Source: Thamnidium elegans | Lineage: Eukaryota; Mucoromycota; Mucoromycetes; Mucorales; Mucoraceae | Direction of reading: 5' to 3' | Assembly: GCA_025201345.1 (NCBI GenBank) | Contig: JAIXMG010000024.1 | Location: 372,001 to 436,000, forward strand | DNA: 64,000 bases | Shown: positions 11,970-22,601 of the stretch, in pieces | Position numbering within the stretch: the stretch's first letter is position 1 | Layout of the letters: each line of letters opens with the position of its first letter | The notes under the pieces: model-generated | Told to the model about the DNA's origin: nothing | Seen by the model: only the letters and a program-made list of their open reading frames with translations | Database searches by the model: none | Translations under genes and position numbers: made by a program

Positions 11970-13754
11970 TTATCTTGATTTCTCGGCTCGGCATCGATTC
12001 CATTCAGGCCCATACTTTAGTAGAATGGGAACACTAATATTTGAAATAACCAGAATAATACCTATAATCGTAAACAACCAATATATTCCAATACCTTCTA
12101 TACCTGGTTCTATACAAACAACAGCAATTGCACTTTTATATGTAAAGTGTTATAATTATGGTTGTATCACAACATAAAAAAAAAACCATTTACTTACGAC
12201 AACAAACATCGAATCAAATTATTTGATGCTGTAATAGAAGCACCTTTCCCAGGAAACAGATCAATTAATAAAGACTGTGCGCATAACATAATAGCCGAAG
12301 CACTGTATCCAACTATAAAAAAAAACGTGATCAATAAAATGTATACCATACATATAGTTTAATATTGTACCTAAAAACTGTAATACTAAAAATACAGCAA
12401 GTGGAGCATGTATGTAATAAAGCCATCCATATAATAAAGTCAATACTTGTTCACAAATAATACAGTACCATATACTTCTTAATCGAGCGTAATAATAAGG
12501 AAGCTCCAAATCTGGTCTCTCCGATTTAACCTTTTTAAAATCTCTATCTAGTATTTTACCATGAAGAAAGGACCCAACAATTGTACCTCCACCCAAACCT
12601 AAAAAGCATAAACCAATTTGGATCGTAGACAATTGAAAATTCAAACTAAACTGTTTTGTGGTAGTGACCATAAAACAATAATAAGACATAAAATGCAATC
12701 CGCTAAACATCAAGATAATAATCACATCTTTTTCTAACAGGTATTGAAATGGTTTTAAGAAACTGATGGGTTTAAATCTAGGTTGGTCATCGAAAATAAT
12801 AACTTGTGTTTGTCTACAATGTCTGGCGTACCATTGCCTCGGTGTAGGGTTTGCGTACCCTGATCCGTTTCCTACAAGTGCTCGTAGAGTTTCCGGTACA
12901 AATAGTCCTACAAATACAAGTGATAGACTTCCTAGTATAAACAATATCCAAAATATCCATCTTTTTTTTTTTTTATTTTTTTATGCGTATGATTATTATT
13001 CAAGTTTAAAATTTTGTGTACACCACAGCTAAAATACCTCCAACTTAATTTATCTGTTACTATCCCCCCTATGACAGGCCCTAACGGCGGACCTAAAAGC
13101 TGACCAATTGAGTATACGCCAAAGTAAGAACCTCGTCTATCATCACATTACACTATGAGATTAATTTTTTTTTCTTAAAAAAAGAAAAAAAAAAACGTTG
13201 GATTGGTACCTTTTGGAATCTGCTATATCTCCTACTACTCCAGCACATACTGCAACAACAGAGCTTGAACCAAACGCCTGGACCATGCGCAAAATGATTA
13301 ATGTTGCATAATTCTCTGTGAATGTTAAACCAACACAGGTGGCACAATAAATTAACATGGTACAAAACAGAACAGGTCTTCTACCCCATTGATCAGCTAG
13401 AGTGCCCCAAAAGGCAGGCGATACAGCTTGAAAGATCATATAGGTCGTAATAGTTAAATTTACTTTAGACGTACTTACGTCTAAACTCTAATGTATGTGT
13501 TTTAGTTTGGTTTTTAATAAAACAAAAAGGTGACTAACCAATTCAATTTGATTTAGTGCTGGTAAGTAAATACTGGCTGTTAAAGGTGATATCATACTAG
13601 TTAGTGAAACTATTGTTAGTATTCGAAATACTTGGAATTTTGTGAAAACGGTATATGGTTCTGACAGCTCTTTTTGTTCGATGATAGCTATTTCATCATT
13701 ATTTGTCGAAGTGGTAGCAGAGGTTCTACCATTGCTGTAGAGTTCTAACTTCAT
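11970..13754 (-). CDS. MFS multidrug exporter, DHA1 (12-TM) family
   Basis: Six exons on the minus strand: 13539-13754, 13210-13487, 13038-13136, 12371-12960, 12198-12312 and 11970-12132. They encode 486 aa. Family marks are the TM1 region ending YLPALNQIEL, VNLTITTYMIFQ, motif A around GTLADQWGRRP (100-110), motif C GQLLGPPLGPVIGG (about 176-189), the diagnostic VPETLRALVGNGS after TM6, and DLFPGKGASITASNN near the C-terminus. These match fungal H+-coupled drug/polyamine exporters of the QDR/TPO/FLR type; the substrate cannot be deduced. The C-terminus is short and basic. A decayed Tc1 element ends about 115 bp upstream of the start codon, so it sits in or next to the promoter. Confidence 0.9.
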
Positions 13755-13869
13755 GTAATTCTACAGAGAATATATATATATAAAAAGGTAAAGAAAAAGT
13801 AAATATAGAATATCCAGACAGATACATGTTATAAAAAATAGTTCCTATTAAATAACCGAATCCTATATA

Positions 13870-15090
13870 CAGTGCGTCCACTCCCATTCGAACACTTTTT
13901 GAACTTGGTGGTGCATAAAATGGAACATTCAACCAATTAAATTCGAACAAAATTTGAACTTAATTTGAAACAAACTGCCAACACTTTTTGAAATTAATAT
14001 ACATATTTTTTCAAAGCTATTTCTACTTCCACACACTCGATAGACATTTCATTTTAACCGTTTAATCATTTTAATACCTTTATTAAGTGAATACATAAAA
14101 AAAAAAAAAAAAAAACTAATACTTCGTTTGGCCACCTTTTGGCACAGTCTACCCCATGCTGGCAACTAGACGCTTGGCAAACTCGATGTCCGTTCTTCGC
14201 CATTCTTTCTTCTAAGACAGCTTTTAAATCATTCATATCATGTATAGAGATTCGTTTCTTATAAGTAGTTCGAGTGAATGCCATATATGCTCAACGGGGG
14301 TTCAAGTCGGAGGATCTTGAGCGGGCCAGTACTCAAAGCCTCTGATTTGATGGCTTTCTTTCCACCATCGAGCATAATTACCTGTGTGGCAGGTAGTATC
14401 ATCTTCTTGAAGTATAAAGGTCTTTTTGGTCTTGTCAAATCACATCCCTAAATCAAGGATGGAAAGCTTGAGCCAAAGTATTGACATAATTGTCCTGATC
14501 CATAGTGCCTTCAACTATCGAAATTGGGCCGAACTCCCCTCTCTCCCTAAAAGCAACCCCCAAATCATGATACCACCGATACTCTACTTTACAGTAAAGT
14601 TACAATTTTCCCCCTCATACCGTTCAACAGCCTTATGAAGCACTCTTCGGCCATCGAAGTTACCTTTCAAGGTAAACGGGATTCATCAGACCGAAAAATG
14701 TTATACCATTGATCCTCAATCCAGTTCACCCGTCCCTTGGCCCAAACCAACCTCGCCCTTTTGTGATCCTCTGTGAGCCTTGGTTTTGATGCTGCGTAAA
14801 AAGAATGGAAGCCAAGTCGGTTAGCAACAGCAATTACAGTATCTCCACAGACGTTAATGTCTACACGTTCAAGTTCCGTCTGAAGCTCTCTGTAAGAAAT
14901 AAAAGGATCGCTCCTAATTGCTCGCTTTAACATATTTTCTGCTCTTCCTTTTACCAGAAGTGGTGATCCGGGTGCTTTACGGGGCAAAGGAGTATCTATC
15001 TGGTTGATACAGTTGATAATGGACTGTACAGTACTGGGTGGCAATCGAAGAAACAGTGTGTCCTCCTTTATTAAGGTAGAAAACATCCCA
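13870..15090 (-). mobile_element. Degenerate Tc1/mariner-family DNA transposon
   Basis: The left end reads TA followed by CAGTGCGTCC at 13868-13879, the expected TA target plus a Tc1-type terminal sequence. Inside, on the minus strand, lies a decayed Tc1 transposase. I could not find the matching inverted copy of the terminus near 15090-15400, so the transposase 5' side is truncated or too diverged. The element has no intact gene and is presumably immobile. Confidence 0.7.
14100..15086 (-). pseudogene. Tc1-like transposase pseudogene
   Basis: The longest open piece (14667-15086) starts with a Tc1-type N-terminus: a helix-turn-helix DNA-binding part around PPSTVQSIINCINQ and SYRELQTELERV, then DHKRARLVWAKGRVNW, then FRSDES, which carries the first catalytic Asp. 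Downstream, in shifted frames interrupted by several stops, I read ENCNFTVK, GGIMIWG, EGTMDQDNYVNTL, a damaged second-Asp region and PVEHIWHSLE with the catalytic Glu. All three acidic blocks can be traced, but at least two frameshifts and multiple nonsense codons break the gene. The T-run near 14100 marks the end. Confidence 0.8.
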
Positions 15091-15939
15091 ATATTTGTGG
15101 TCTTTTCGTTTATTATAAGGCCGACGGGTTCCCTTAACTAGGTTGGAGATTGTCATGCCGGTTTAACTAATGAGTTGTATGTTTAAAATAAAGATCTTTA
15201 TTAAAAGAGGTTTGAAATTTTTTTAAAAAAAGTATGATACAGTGATACAGTTCGGAAAAATTATGTTAAAGTGTAGATTTTTGGAAAGATATTATTATAA
15301 ACACGAAGTCAATAATAATACAAATAGTAGTTTTAAGTGAGCAACAGACTATATAGTTGTCAACTTAGTTATGTAGTTTATTTATTAGTTTATTCGAAAT
15401 GGTATTAAGCGTCTTGTCTTCACTAAGGGATCATCAAACGATGTTCTTTAAAACAAGGGGATAATCAAACAAAATGACAGAGAGAGGGTAATACAATAAA
15501 ATCTTATAAAGTAAAGTTTATTTAAAATAATAGTTTTAGACTGTTTGAATAGTATGCCAGTAATGAACCTTTAGAAAGGTAATTAGGAAATGTAATTTAA
15601 TACAGATGGTAGTTATGCAATGAAAGATAAGAAAGGGATATAGAAAGACCAACAAGTGAACACTAAGTTATTTTAAGTCTATGGCAGTTAAGTTTATTTG
15701 AAAGAAAAAGAAAAAGAAGATATTTATACTTTTATCAAAAGTTTGTGTGACTTGAGACATTATTTGGTGCTTAGTTGGGTATAGTCTTCAGGATTGTATC
15801 GGAACTTTGAACTATTTTCTTGATGTTAATTTTTGACATCTTTGATATTTTTTTACTGCTTGTTCTAAGTGACACTATTTAAAAAAGTTATATAATATGT
15901 TTAATTCATTCAAGTGCGCCTATTATTATTACCTTTGTA
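15091..15939. other. Intergenic, nothing recognised
   Basis: AT-rich, with no long frames, repeats or terminal motifs that I can name. Confidence 0.4.
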
Positions 15940-16500
15940 TTCCAACAAAATTTCATCAACTGTGGTAAAAAAAAAATTGTTCTATCTTCAAAGTGTGGTT
16001 TGACTTCCAAGCACGACTCTCTCCAAAGGTCAACTAACCCATCAGGCTGATAATGCATGCTCCACAAGCGCAATTTGGTTTCTAAATACAAATATTAGAA
16101 TTCAATACTATCTGACAAAATAATACATTACCAGCTGCTTGTAAAAAAAATACTTTTACTTGAAAGAGTATTCATCAGCAATGCACTTGAGCATCGCTAG
16201 GATGCCATACATCCCTTCGTGATGATCGAGATTGGTTTTTTTTTACCTTATCACTATTTTTGAAATGCCCCGAAGTTTCAAGTAAAAGGAGTTCAAGATC
16301 CTTCAAATTAAAAAACTTCGCTAATCCATCCGACTTATATTGGGATTTTTCGTCCACAAAAACACATTTCTTCATAAATTCTTTTAATAAAAATATCATT
16401 TACATATTGATCGGTATCACTATATCAAACAAACCTTATCATTGCTTGCATTAATGGCTCCATCGTAGCTCCGGTGGCCACGTTGGCTTTGGTGGGCTAA
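15940..16500 (-). pseudogene. Decayed Mucoromycota-type hypothetical protein (LLETSGH / DHHEGMYG family)
   Basis: On the minus strand the following can be read in order. First comes KCVFVDEKSQYKSDGLAKFF with LELLLLETSGHFKNSDKVK. After a frameshift comes DHHEGMYGILAMLKCIADEY. After another shift comes VKVFFLQAA. Then follows a possible intron (GTAATG...TATTTAG, about 16084-16133), and finally TKLRLWSMHYQPDGLVDLW and LEVKPHFEDRTIFFLPQL. From memory, proteins with this block order occur in many copies in Mucorales and related fungi, without an assigned function. The D-G ... L-L-E-T-S spacing faintly resembles a PD-(D/E)XK nuclease core, but I cannot verify that. At least two frameshifts make it a pseudogene. 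Confidence 0.5.
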
Positions 16501-17648
16501 AATCCAATATCATCAGTCTAACGTTTTACGCAAATAATATTTAGTCACTCACTTTTATTTTCTTTAGTAAATGAGTAGCGTATTCTTTGATGATATTTGG
16601 AACATTCTTCAAATTTAGAGATCAAATTCAGATCGTTATTATAATTTTTTTTTTTAATTTTGTTGAAGTTTTTGTGCTTATTAAGCTTAGAGTGTATTTA
16701 TTCAAAATACGTTTCAAAATCCCAATTGCTTGCATTATGGATAGAAAAGAAATGAATAGAACCTTCATTCACAGTAGACAACTTGTAATTTCTTTATTCT
16801 TCAGGCAAATTCATATTGATATGAAACAGATTTTATTAGAGGTACTAAAAGAACCAAAGGGTAATTCTTGATACTTACAAGCCGAGGATGGGTAATTTTA
16901 GTATACATTTTTTTGGTTAACTCTTGGTACACCACCAGTGGCAATTTAGGAAAATCCCTGGTACACCACCATATCACAGAGAAGCAATTTTTGTAATATT
17001 TAGGCATTCAATTGTATAAAGTTACTTGCTTTATATGAATTCATTGTTAAAAAAAAAAGGGAAAGGAAAAAAAAAAGATGGAATAAATAGGTGATTTTAA
17101 TCATGATAAAAAGGGGTTAATTCAACTATGATAAAAAAGATTTATTTAATCATTGTGATATTTATATTAAAAAAAAAAAAAGTCGTTTTTACATGTAATG
17201 TACCTGTTATTGTAAATGGTGGTGCACCAAAAAAAATAAAATAAAAAAAATCACGTCATAAATTGACACTGGTAGATTAGGACCTTTTCTTTCCTTAATT
17301 CATTTATAATTTATCCTCTCCACTCAGTCCACTGGACTTTTAAGCGAAAATAATAACCCAAACAAACTTTTCCCTATAAATATTAATATCATGAGCCGCT
17401 ACGCCTGATTATTTATAATAAAAACCTGGGGGTTATTACAACCTCCCGTATATATATGTATATAAATGGAATAAACAAGTGGTAGCAGCATAATCGTTTA
17501 TAATGTATCGAAATATGCTGTGCATAAAATATAAAATGATATGGACAGCGGAAAAATGAAGGTCATGAGTTAAATCATGATAATTGGATGCCTGCAAAAC
17601 TTTATGTCAAAAGGGAAAGTTGGTTCAGAAGACATTGCTAATAAAAAA
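16501..17648. other. Intergenic, nothing recognised
   Basis: AT-rich DNA between two gene relics. The phrase TGGTACACCACCA or a close variant occurs at about 16925, 16962 and (inverted) 17219, but I could not define a repeat unit. No gene is supported. Confidence 0.35.
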
Positions 17649-18081
17649 TCAAATGGCAACTTCTCGCTGTAATAGTAATATCACACGACTATTATTATTT
17701 GCCGCTAGTGTACAGAGATGCGATAAACAATAGTGCATATTAACAACACCTATGGACGATAGTACTCCAATATCAGCATGTGATACTGCCCTAGTACTTG
17801 AAGCAGGGATTATAGCTTCGGTACCCTTTTTAGACCATGCTCTTCTGCGTCTCATATTTATGTCAAAACCGAACTCATCAATAAAAACACAGTTTTTTGT
17901 AAAGTCCATCCACACTTGTGCCTACTTCAATCTTTTATCCAAATGTCTTTCATCGTTATGAGGACCTGGATCCAATGTCGCGACTCTTAAAGAGAGATTA
18001 CATTCGTCTTTCATAAACTCATGGAATCTAGACTTCTCAATATCAAGCCCTTCAAAAGCTGCTGTCAAACTTTCTAGATGC
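17649..18081 (-). pseudogene. IS630/Tc1-type DDE transposase fragment
   Basis: Minus-strand reading gives LTAAFEGLDIEKSRFHEF and KDECNLSLRVATLDPGPHND, then a TAG stop. It continues in the same frame as WMDFTKNCVFIDEFGFDINM, RRRRAWSKKGTEAI and SHADIGVLSSIGVVNMH. The FIDEFGFD segment with the following Arg-rich strand is the first catalytic block of IS630-like (DDE_3) transposases, here of the kind seen in Mucorales. The N-terminal domain is incomplete and everything after the first catalytic block is missing or unrecognisable. The fragment abuts the oppositely oriented helicase relic at about 18080. Confidence 0.65.
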
Positions 18082-18811
18082 TATGAATGAAAATATTCTA
18101 AACTTGGTGCCTGGAGATACAACAACTTTACTTTCAGCTGATTCTGTTGAAACTTCCGAAAAAGAAAGTAACGAGGTACACCAGATATCTACAGAGCATC
18201 TTCAGACTCTCAACCCTGCCAACTTTCCTCCTGCTAAACTAATTTTAAAAAAGGGTTGTATAATTATGTTACTTAGAAACATCAACCCTGAAAAAGGTCT
18301 ATGCAACGGAACAAGACTTATTGTAAAAGATATTCTGGCATACACTTTAATAGTTGCAGTGATCCATGACAATGGATTTGTAAACGAGCAAATTTAAATC
18401 ATTCCTCGAATTCAGCTCTCTACTTTAGAATATGAATACACTTTTATCATAACCAGAAAGCATTTTCCTGTCAAGCTTAGCTTTGCTATGACTATTAACA
18501 AATCACAAGGACAGTCATTAGCAAACGTTGGTATCGATCTTCGCAACCCCGCATTTACTCTCGGCCAAATTTATGTTGCATTATCAAGACCGACCAACCC
18601 AAAAGGAGTTCATATCTTACATCAATCAAAATCCGACTCTAACCCTGAAGACAAATTTGAAAATGTTATATATCCTAAACTACTTTTAACGTAAATAAAT
18701 TTATACCTTTTTTAACATTATAAAAACTCATCATGAGATCAGCATAAGTATGGCGGTTGAGTCCGATAGGGCGACGATGGCCGTGTAAGCGTAGCGAACA
18801 GGGCCTGCTAA
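18070..18811 (+). mobile_element. 5'-truncated Helitron with candidate 3' terminus
   Basis: A decayed Pif1-type helicase C-terminus (18083-18694) is followed 114 bp later by CTAA at 18808-18811, with a T immediately after. Helitrons end in CTRR and insert before a T. The GC-rich stretch just before (about 18757-18807), unusual in this AT-rich window, is where the terminal hairpin is expected; a GGCC...GGCC pairing is possible but not a clean short hairpin. The 5' part, including the Rep/HUH domain, is absent. Confidence 0.5.
18083..18694 (+). pseudogene. Helitron/Pif1-like helicase C-terminal fragment
   Basis: The frame reads NENILNLVPGDTTTLLSADS, then LNPANFPPAKLILKKGCIIM, then LLRNINPEKGLCNGTRLIV, then (after one in-frame TAA at 18395-18397) FPVKLSFAMTINKSQGQS and GQIYVALSRPTNPKGV. 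NGTRLIV, the AMTINKSQGQS motif and YVALSR are helicase motifs V/VI of the Pif1-like helicases carried by Helitrons. Apart from the single nonsense codon the frame is uninterrupted, so the loss is fairly recent. The N-terminal helicase motifs are missing. Confidence 0.75.
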
Positions 18812-18939
18812 TTATATATACATATATAGAAAAAAAAAGGGGCGTTGATATGAACTGGGAAGGGATAAACTTCATATACGAAGGAAATACATTTTATTGT
18901 TATACCGAAAGAGAGAATAAAAAAAAATAAAAAAAAAGT

Positions 18940-19512
18940 CTAGGCAGTTCTCAAAATCAAGTGTACACCACTATCAGTCCAAACTGGTTTACTTAATTCA
19001 CCTACTTGCAGAGCAAATGTAGCATCCTCAAAGGCTTTTTGCATTTGACCACGTTCAAAGTAACCTAAATCACCTCCACGCTTTGCACTTGAACAGTCGG
19101 AAAAATGAGTAGCTAAAGCAGATAAAGTCTCTTGTCCAGTTTCAATCTTTTGTTGATATTCAGTCAAGATTTCCAATGCCTCTTCTTTAGTACGAGTAAT
19201 GTTTTCTTCTCTCCAAGAACTAGGTCTTCTGGATTCTCGACTCTTTACTAATAAATGACTAGCTCTGACTCTTTCAATCTCGGCGCCGGCTGTAGGTGCT
19301 TCCCAACGTGATTCCTTGGTTACTGTGTTGAAGTAATAATCTTTATTGTATGTACGAGAGTGACGTACGACCCAATTCTCTGGCAAATCCTAATTTTTTT
19401 ACATGAATCATTTCTTTTAATATTATGCCCCCGCTTCTCTCTTTTGGTAAAATAAAAATAAAATAAAAAAAATACGCGTAATAAATCGAATTCATCGATT
19501 GATCTTTACCAT
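18940..19512 (-). CDS. ESS1: Pin1/Ess1-type parvulin peptidyl-prolyl isomerase
   Basis: Encodes 150 aa with a WW domain (residues 3-33, W7 and W30) and a parvulin domain (about 44-150). Expected active-site features are visible: SHLLVKS, the basic pair R55-R56 that grips phospho-Ser/Thr-Pro, C100, and the [10 protein letters not shown] strand. Family members isomerise phospho-Ser/Thr-Pro bonds, for example in the RNA polymerase II C-terminal repeat. The main exon is 18940-19389. Its frame opens right after an AG, at DLPENW. The most sensible start is an ATG at 19510-19512 followed directly by GTAAAG, so exon 1 would be the initiation codon alone, with a 120-nt intron. If that is wrong, the N-terminus differs by a few residues only. 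Confidence 0.9.
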
Positions 19513-19834
19513 GATTGAAGAACTGTTTCTTATTCTTCTTCTTTGCTTTTCTGTATGTATGTAAGATAAAGTTTTGTTTGTCAATAACTATGTTACTTTC
19601 TTCTTCTTTTCTTTTTTTCCTTTTCTCTCTTTTTTTTTTTTTGCTTTCAAATAATAATTTTTAAAAAAAAAAAATCTCGTCATCTAATAGCTTACACTTT
19701 ATCTAATTTTCAAGAAAAGAAAAATCTTTACTCTAAATCTAACAAGAAAAAAAAAGGGCTTTTTTTTTAATATATAAAAAAGAAAAGTTTATTATAATTA
19801 TTTGGTTCTGCGCCAGCAGCAGCACAGCACGTCA

Positions 19835-22601
19835 TCAATCATCGAAAAAGGAATCCAATTCAACGTTATCCATCGTTCCTTTGGTAGAAGATCTAGACCT
19901 ATTTGGTTTTTTTTTGTAATCTAGTTCGTCCGTAATCTCTACAGCGTCTTCTTGCAAGTCGAACATTAGACTGACATCGCTCGACAATCTTTGGTCATTG
20001 GTAGGTGACTCTTGAGGAGTTGAAATACTACTGTCAGGATCATCAAATAATGTACGTGGTGTAAGTGGTACAATAATAGCTCTACCACCGGGACTGTAAG
20101 CTTCTTCTTCAATATCCGAATTAGTACGTTGTAATTTCGAATATAATGAAGTACCAAAGTTTTTTCCTAGGGGAGGGATATCAACTACAAGATTACTTCT
20201 GGATGCATTGGTTCGTTGTGCTTTGTTGATATCTTTTGTGAAAATGGTTGGGTATTGTGTTAATAAGTCCCGAGTTAATTTATTGGGGTGACGATCGTGG
20301 ATATTGGATGGTGATGATGTGCGTGGTCTTAATAAAACATATGAAAACATGGATATCAGTTGGTTTAACATATCCTCTGTTGTTGTTTGGTTCAGTAGTC
20401 TATTTTTTTTTTTTTTAAAAAAAAAGTATATTAGTTTAATTGACGTACATATACATTATATATATTTCTTTCTTTACTTGTATAAATGATGTGATAGAGT
20501 TTTTAGAGTATGATAATTTGCTGATGGCAAAGTCGCTAATAACTTACTGATAGAAGTCAATCGACTTTCTGTACCTTGCTCTAAATACAAAAACTTAATA
20601 ACACATAATAAAACAAACGCCCCCCCCCCTTTTTTTTAACTTACGTGTGGCGTATAACAGTTTTACAGGTTCATATAAATCAAAAGTTAATAAACATTCT
20701 GGTAACTCCAACAAGTAAACTCGAATCAAGTTTGCCAACAAATTTAAATCAAACTTTTCTAAAGCCTCTTTAAGTTTAACTCCTACTAAGTTATCTAGCT
20801 TTTCACATACTTTATTCATTTCCTTTGGTGGAATTATATTTGACCAAACCGTTTCACATGCTTTATGTTTTTCATTTGAGTTGTTTGTCACTGCAAGCCC
20901 TATAGATTAAGATTTAAGTTTTTTTTTTTCCGGGGAATAGCGTATTACTGCTTTTTTTTTTACCTGCATCAATTAATTTTACTCCCTTTGAAACGATAGG
21001 CGGTACGTATGATCCGTATATTTGAGCTACTTCCTCTAAAGGTACACCAAATGTTTGCTCGGTAGCAGATCCGTAATAGTAGTTTTCGTAGATCATAGGT
21101 CTAGGACAGTAAGGCCCCGTCTTGTACTGCTCGATTATATAACTAATGTCTTGTTCTGGTTTTACTGTTTCTTGAAATAATGAGATACGATCATAAGTTT
21201 CTTTAAACAAGGGTAAAGTATTGGATAACGAATTAGACATTGTAATAAACGCTACAAAAAAAAAAAAAAAAAAAAATTGGTTAAATACAAGGGGAGGAAG
21301 GAAGGAAAACGAAGCTTTTTTTTTTAAAAAAAAATAGTAATACCATGTTTAAGCGCATTAATTCTATCTTTCTCTAAGGTTTCCATTTCTTGAAAATAAT
21401 TTAAAATGCTGCCTTCCATTTTTATTCGCATAGAATTAACAAACTTGATTTTCCTTTTATATACTTCATCTGCTTCCTTCATCTCAATATGAGCTTTAGT
21501 GGTTGAGTCCATTTCTTTCTTGTGTTTGAATCGATCCAAAAATCCTCCAATAACACTTGCAGGACGATTAGAGTTAGGAACTTCTAATGGCATGTTTTGT
21601 ACACCGTCTACTTCATCTTGTTGATTTTGCATACCATCATCACTCATAGTGTGTCTAATACGTGTCTTTCTCAAATACCGTTCTACCACATTATGTTGTA
21701 CTTCATAATACTTTTCCTTTTCAAACCCTGTTGTTTCTTTAGGGACCGATCTTAAAAACTTGAGTGCAACTAAATGTCTACAAATCTCTTGACTTTCTGT
21801 ATCCAACGTAATATCTTTTTCATTCAAATGAATAGTTGAAGGAGGAGAAGCCATATAATCTCGCACCCATTCAAATATATCTTTCCCTAAAAATCGACGA
21901 GGACCTGTAGTAGCAGACTTTTTACCTTCAATCATCTTTTGCATTCTGCCCATTGATCCGGCTACTTCTCTATACGGCAACACAGTATATTTTCCTAACT
22001 TGACGCCACCATTATCTACATTCAATTCTGATGTCACTGAACTAGACCTCTTTCTTCCTCCAATAAACTCAGCACTGACCTCATCCACATCTTCTTCTTC
22101 AAACCCGGCTGGTACAGGTGGTCTAAATTCTGGACAAGCGAGTTCTAACGCTCTACAGCGAGACCAATACACAGCACGTGTTAAAAGTGCAGACTGAGCC
22201 GTATGTTTAAATTCTTCAATTTCATCATCCAATTTAGCTTTTTTAGTTGTTAACTCAGATAGAAATAGTCTAGTAAAATTGGCTAATGGCTCCAATACGT
22301 CTTGTGAGAGTAAACCAGCTCTAACACGGTGACAGTGAGCGGTTTCGGAAGTCTCGGTGTAAACCATATCAAAAGCATTTTTTAAGCAAGAGTTGGTAAT
22401 ATTAAAATTTGAAATGTGGGTTGATAAAAGTTGAGCACATTGTGTTTCGAGATCGATTCGGGTTTGTAAAAAGGTTGTTATGCAGTGATTCTCTTGAACT
22501 GAGTGTAAGAGACGGGCATGCAGGGTATTTATACCAAGAGTGTAGTTAGGAACTGGGTCGATGGAAGGTGACCAAAAGGAATCAGAAAAATGTTCATTCA
22601 T
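19835..22601 (-). CDS. F-BAR/DEP/RhoGAP protein, Rgd2-like
   Basis: Five exons: 21344-22601, 20964-21251, 20645-20899, 20478-20580 and 19835-20399. They encode 822 aa. The order is the first half of an F-BAR (FCH) domain (about 1-190), a DEP domain (about 230-300, RRFLGKDIFEWVRDYM), the second half of the F-BAR coiled coil (about 360-480, ADEVYKRKIKFVNSMRIKME), a RhoGAP fold beginning EQTFGVPLEEV (about 485-690), and a Ser/Thr-rich acidic tail. This is the Rgd2 architecture, in which a membrane-bending F-BAR is coupled to Cdc42/Rho control at sites of polar growth. The canonical arginine-finger motif of RhoGAPs is not visible. The start was set at the ATG before NEHFSDSF, since an upstream in-frame extension has no F-BAR character. 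Confidence 0.85.

Noticed and set aside
13488..13538. Continuation of MFS exon 1 past 13539
   Set aside because: The frame runs through a GTTAGT donor into AT-rich intron; the next conserved block SLDVSTSKVNLT joins in frame after the acceptor at 13488-13489.
20304..20489. Plus-strand 61-aa frame over RGD2 exons 4-5
   Set aside because: Antisense to confirmed coding exons and an intron.
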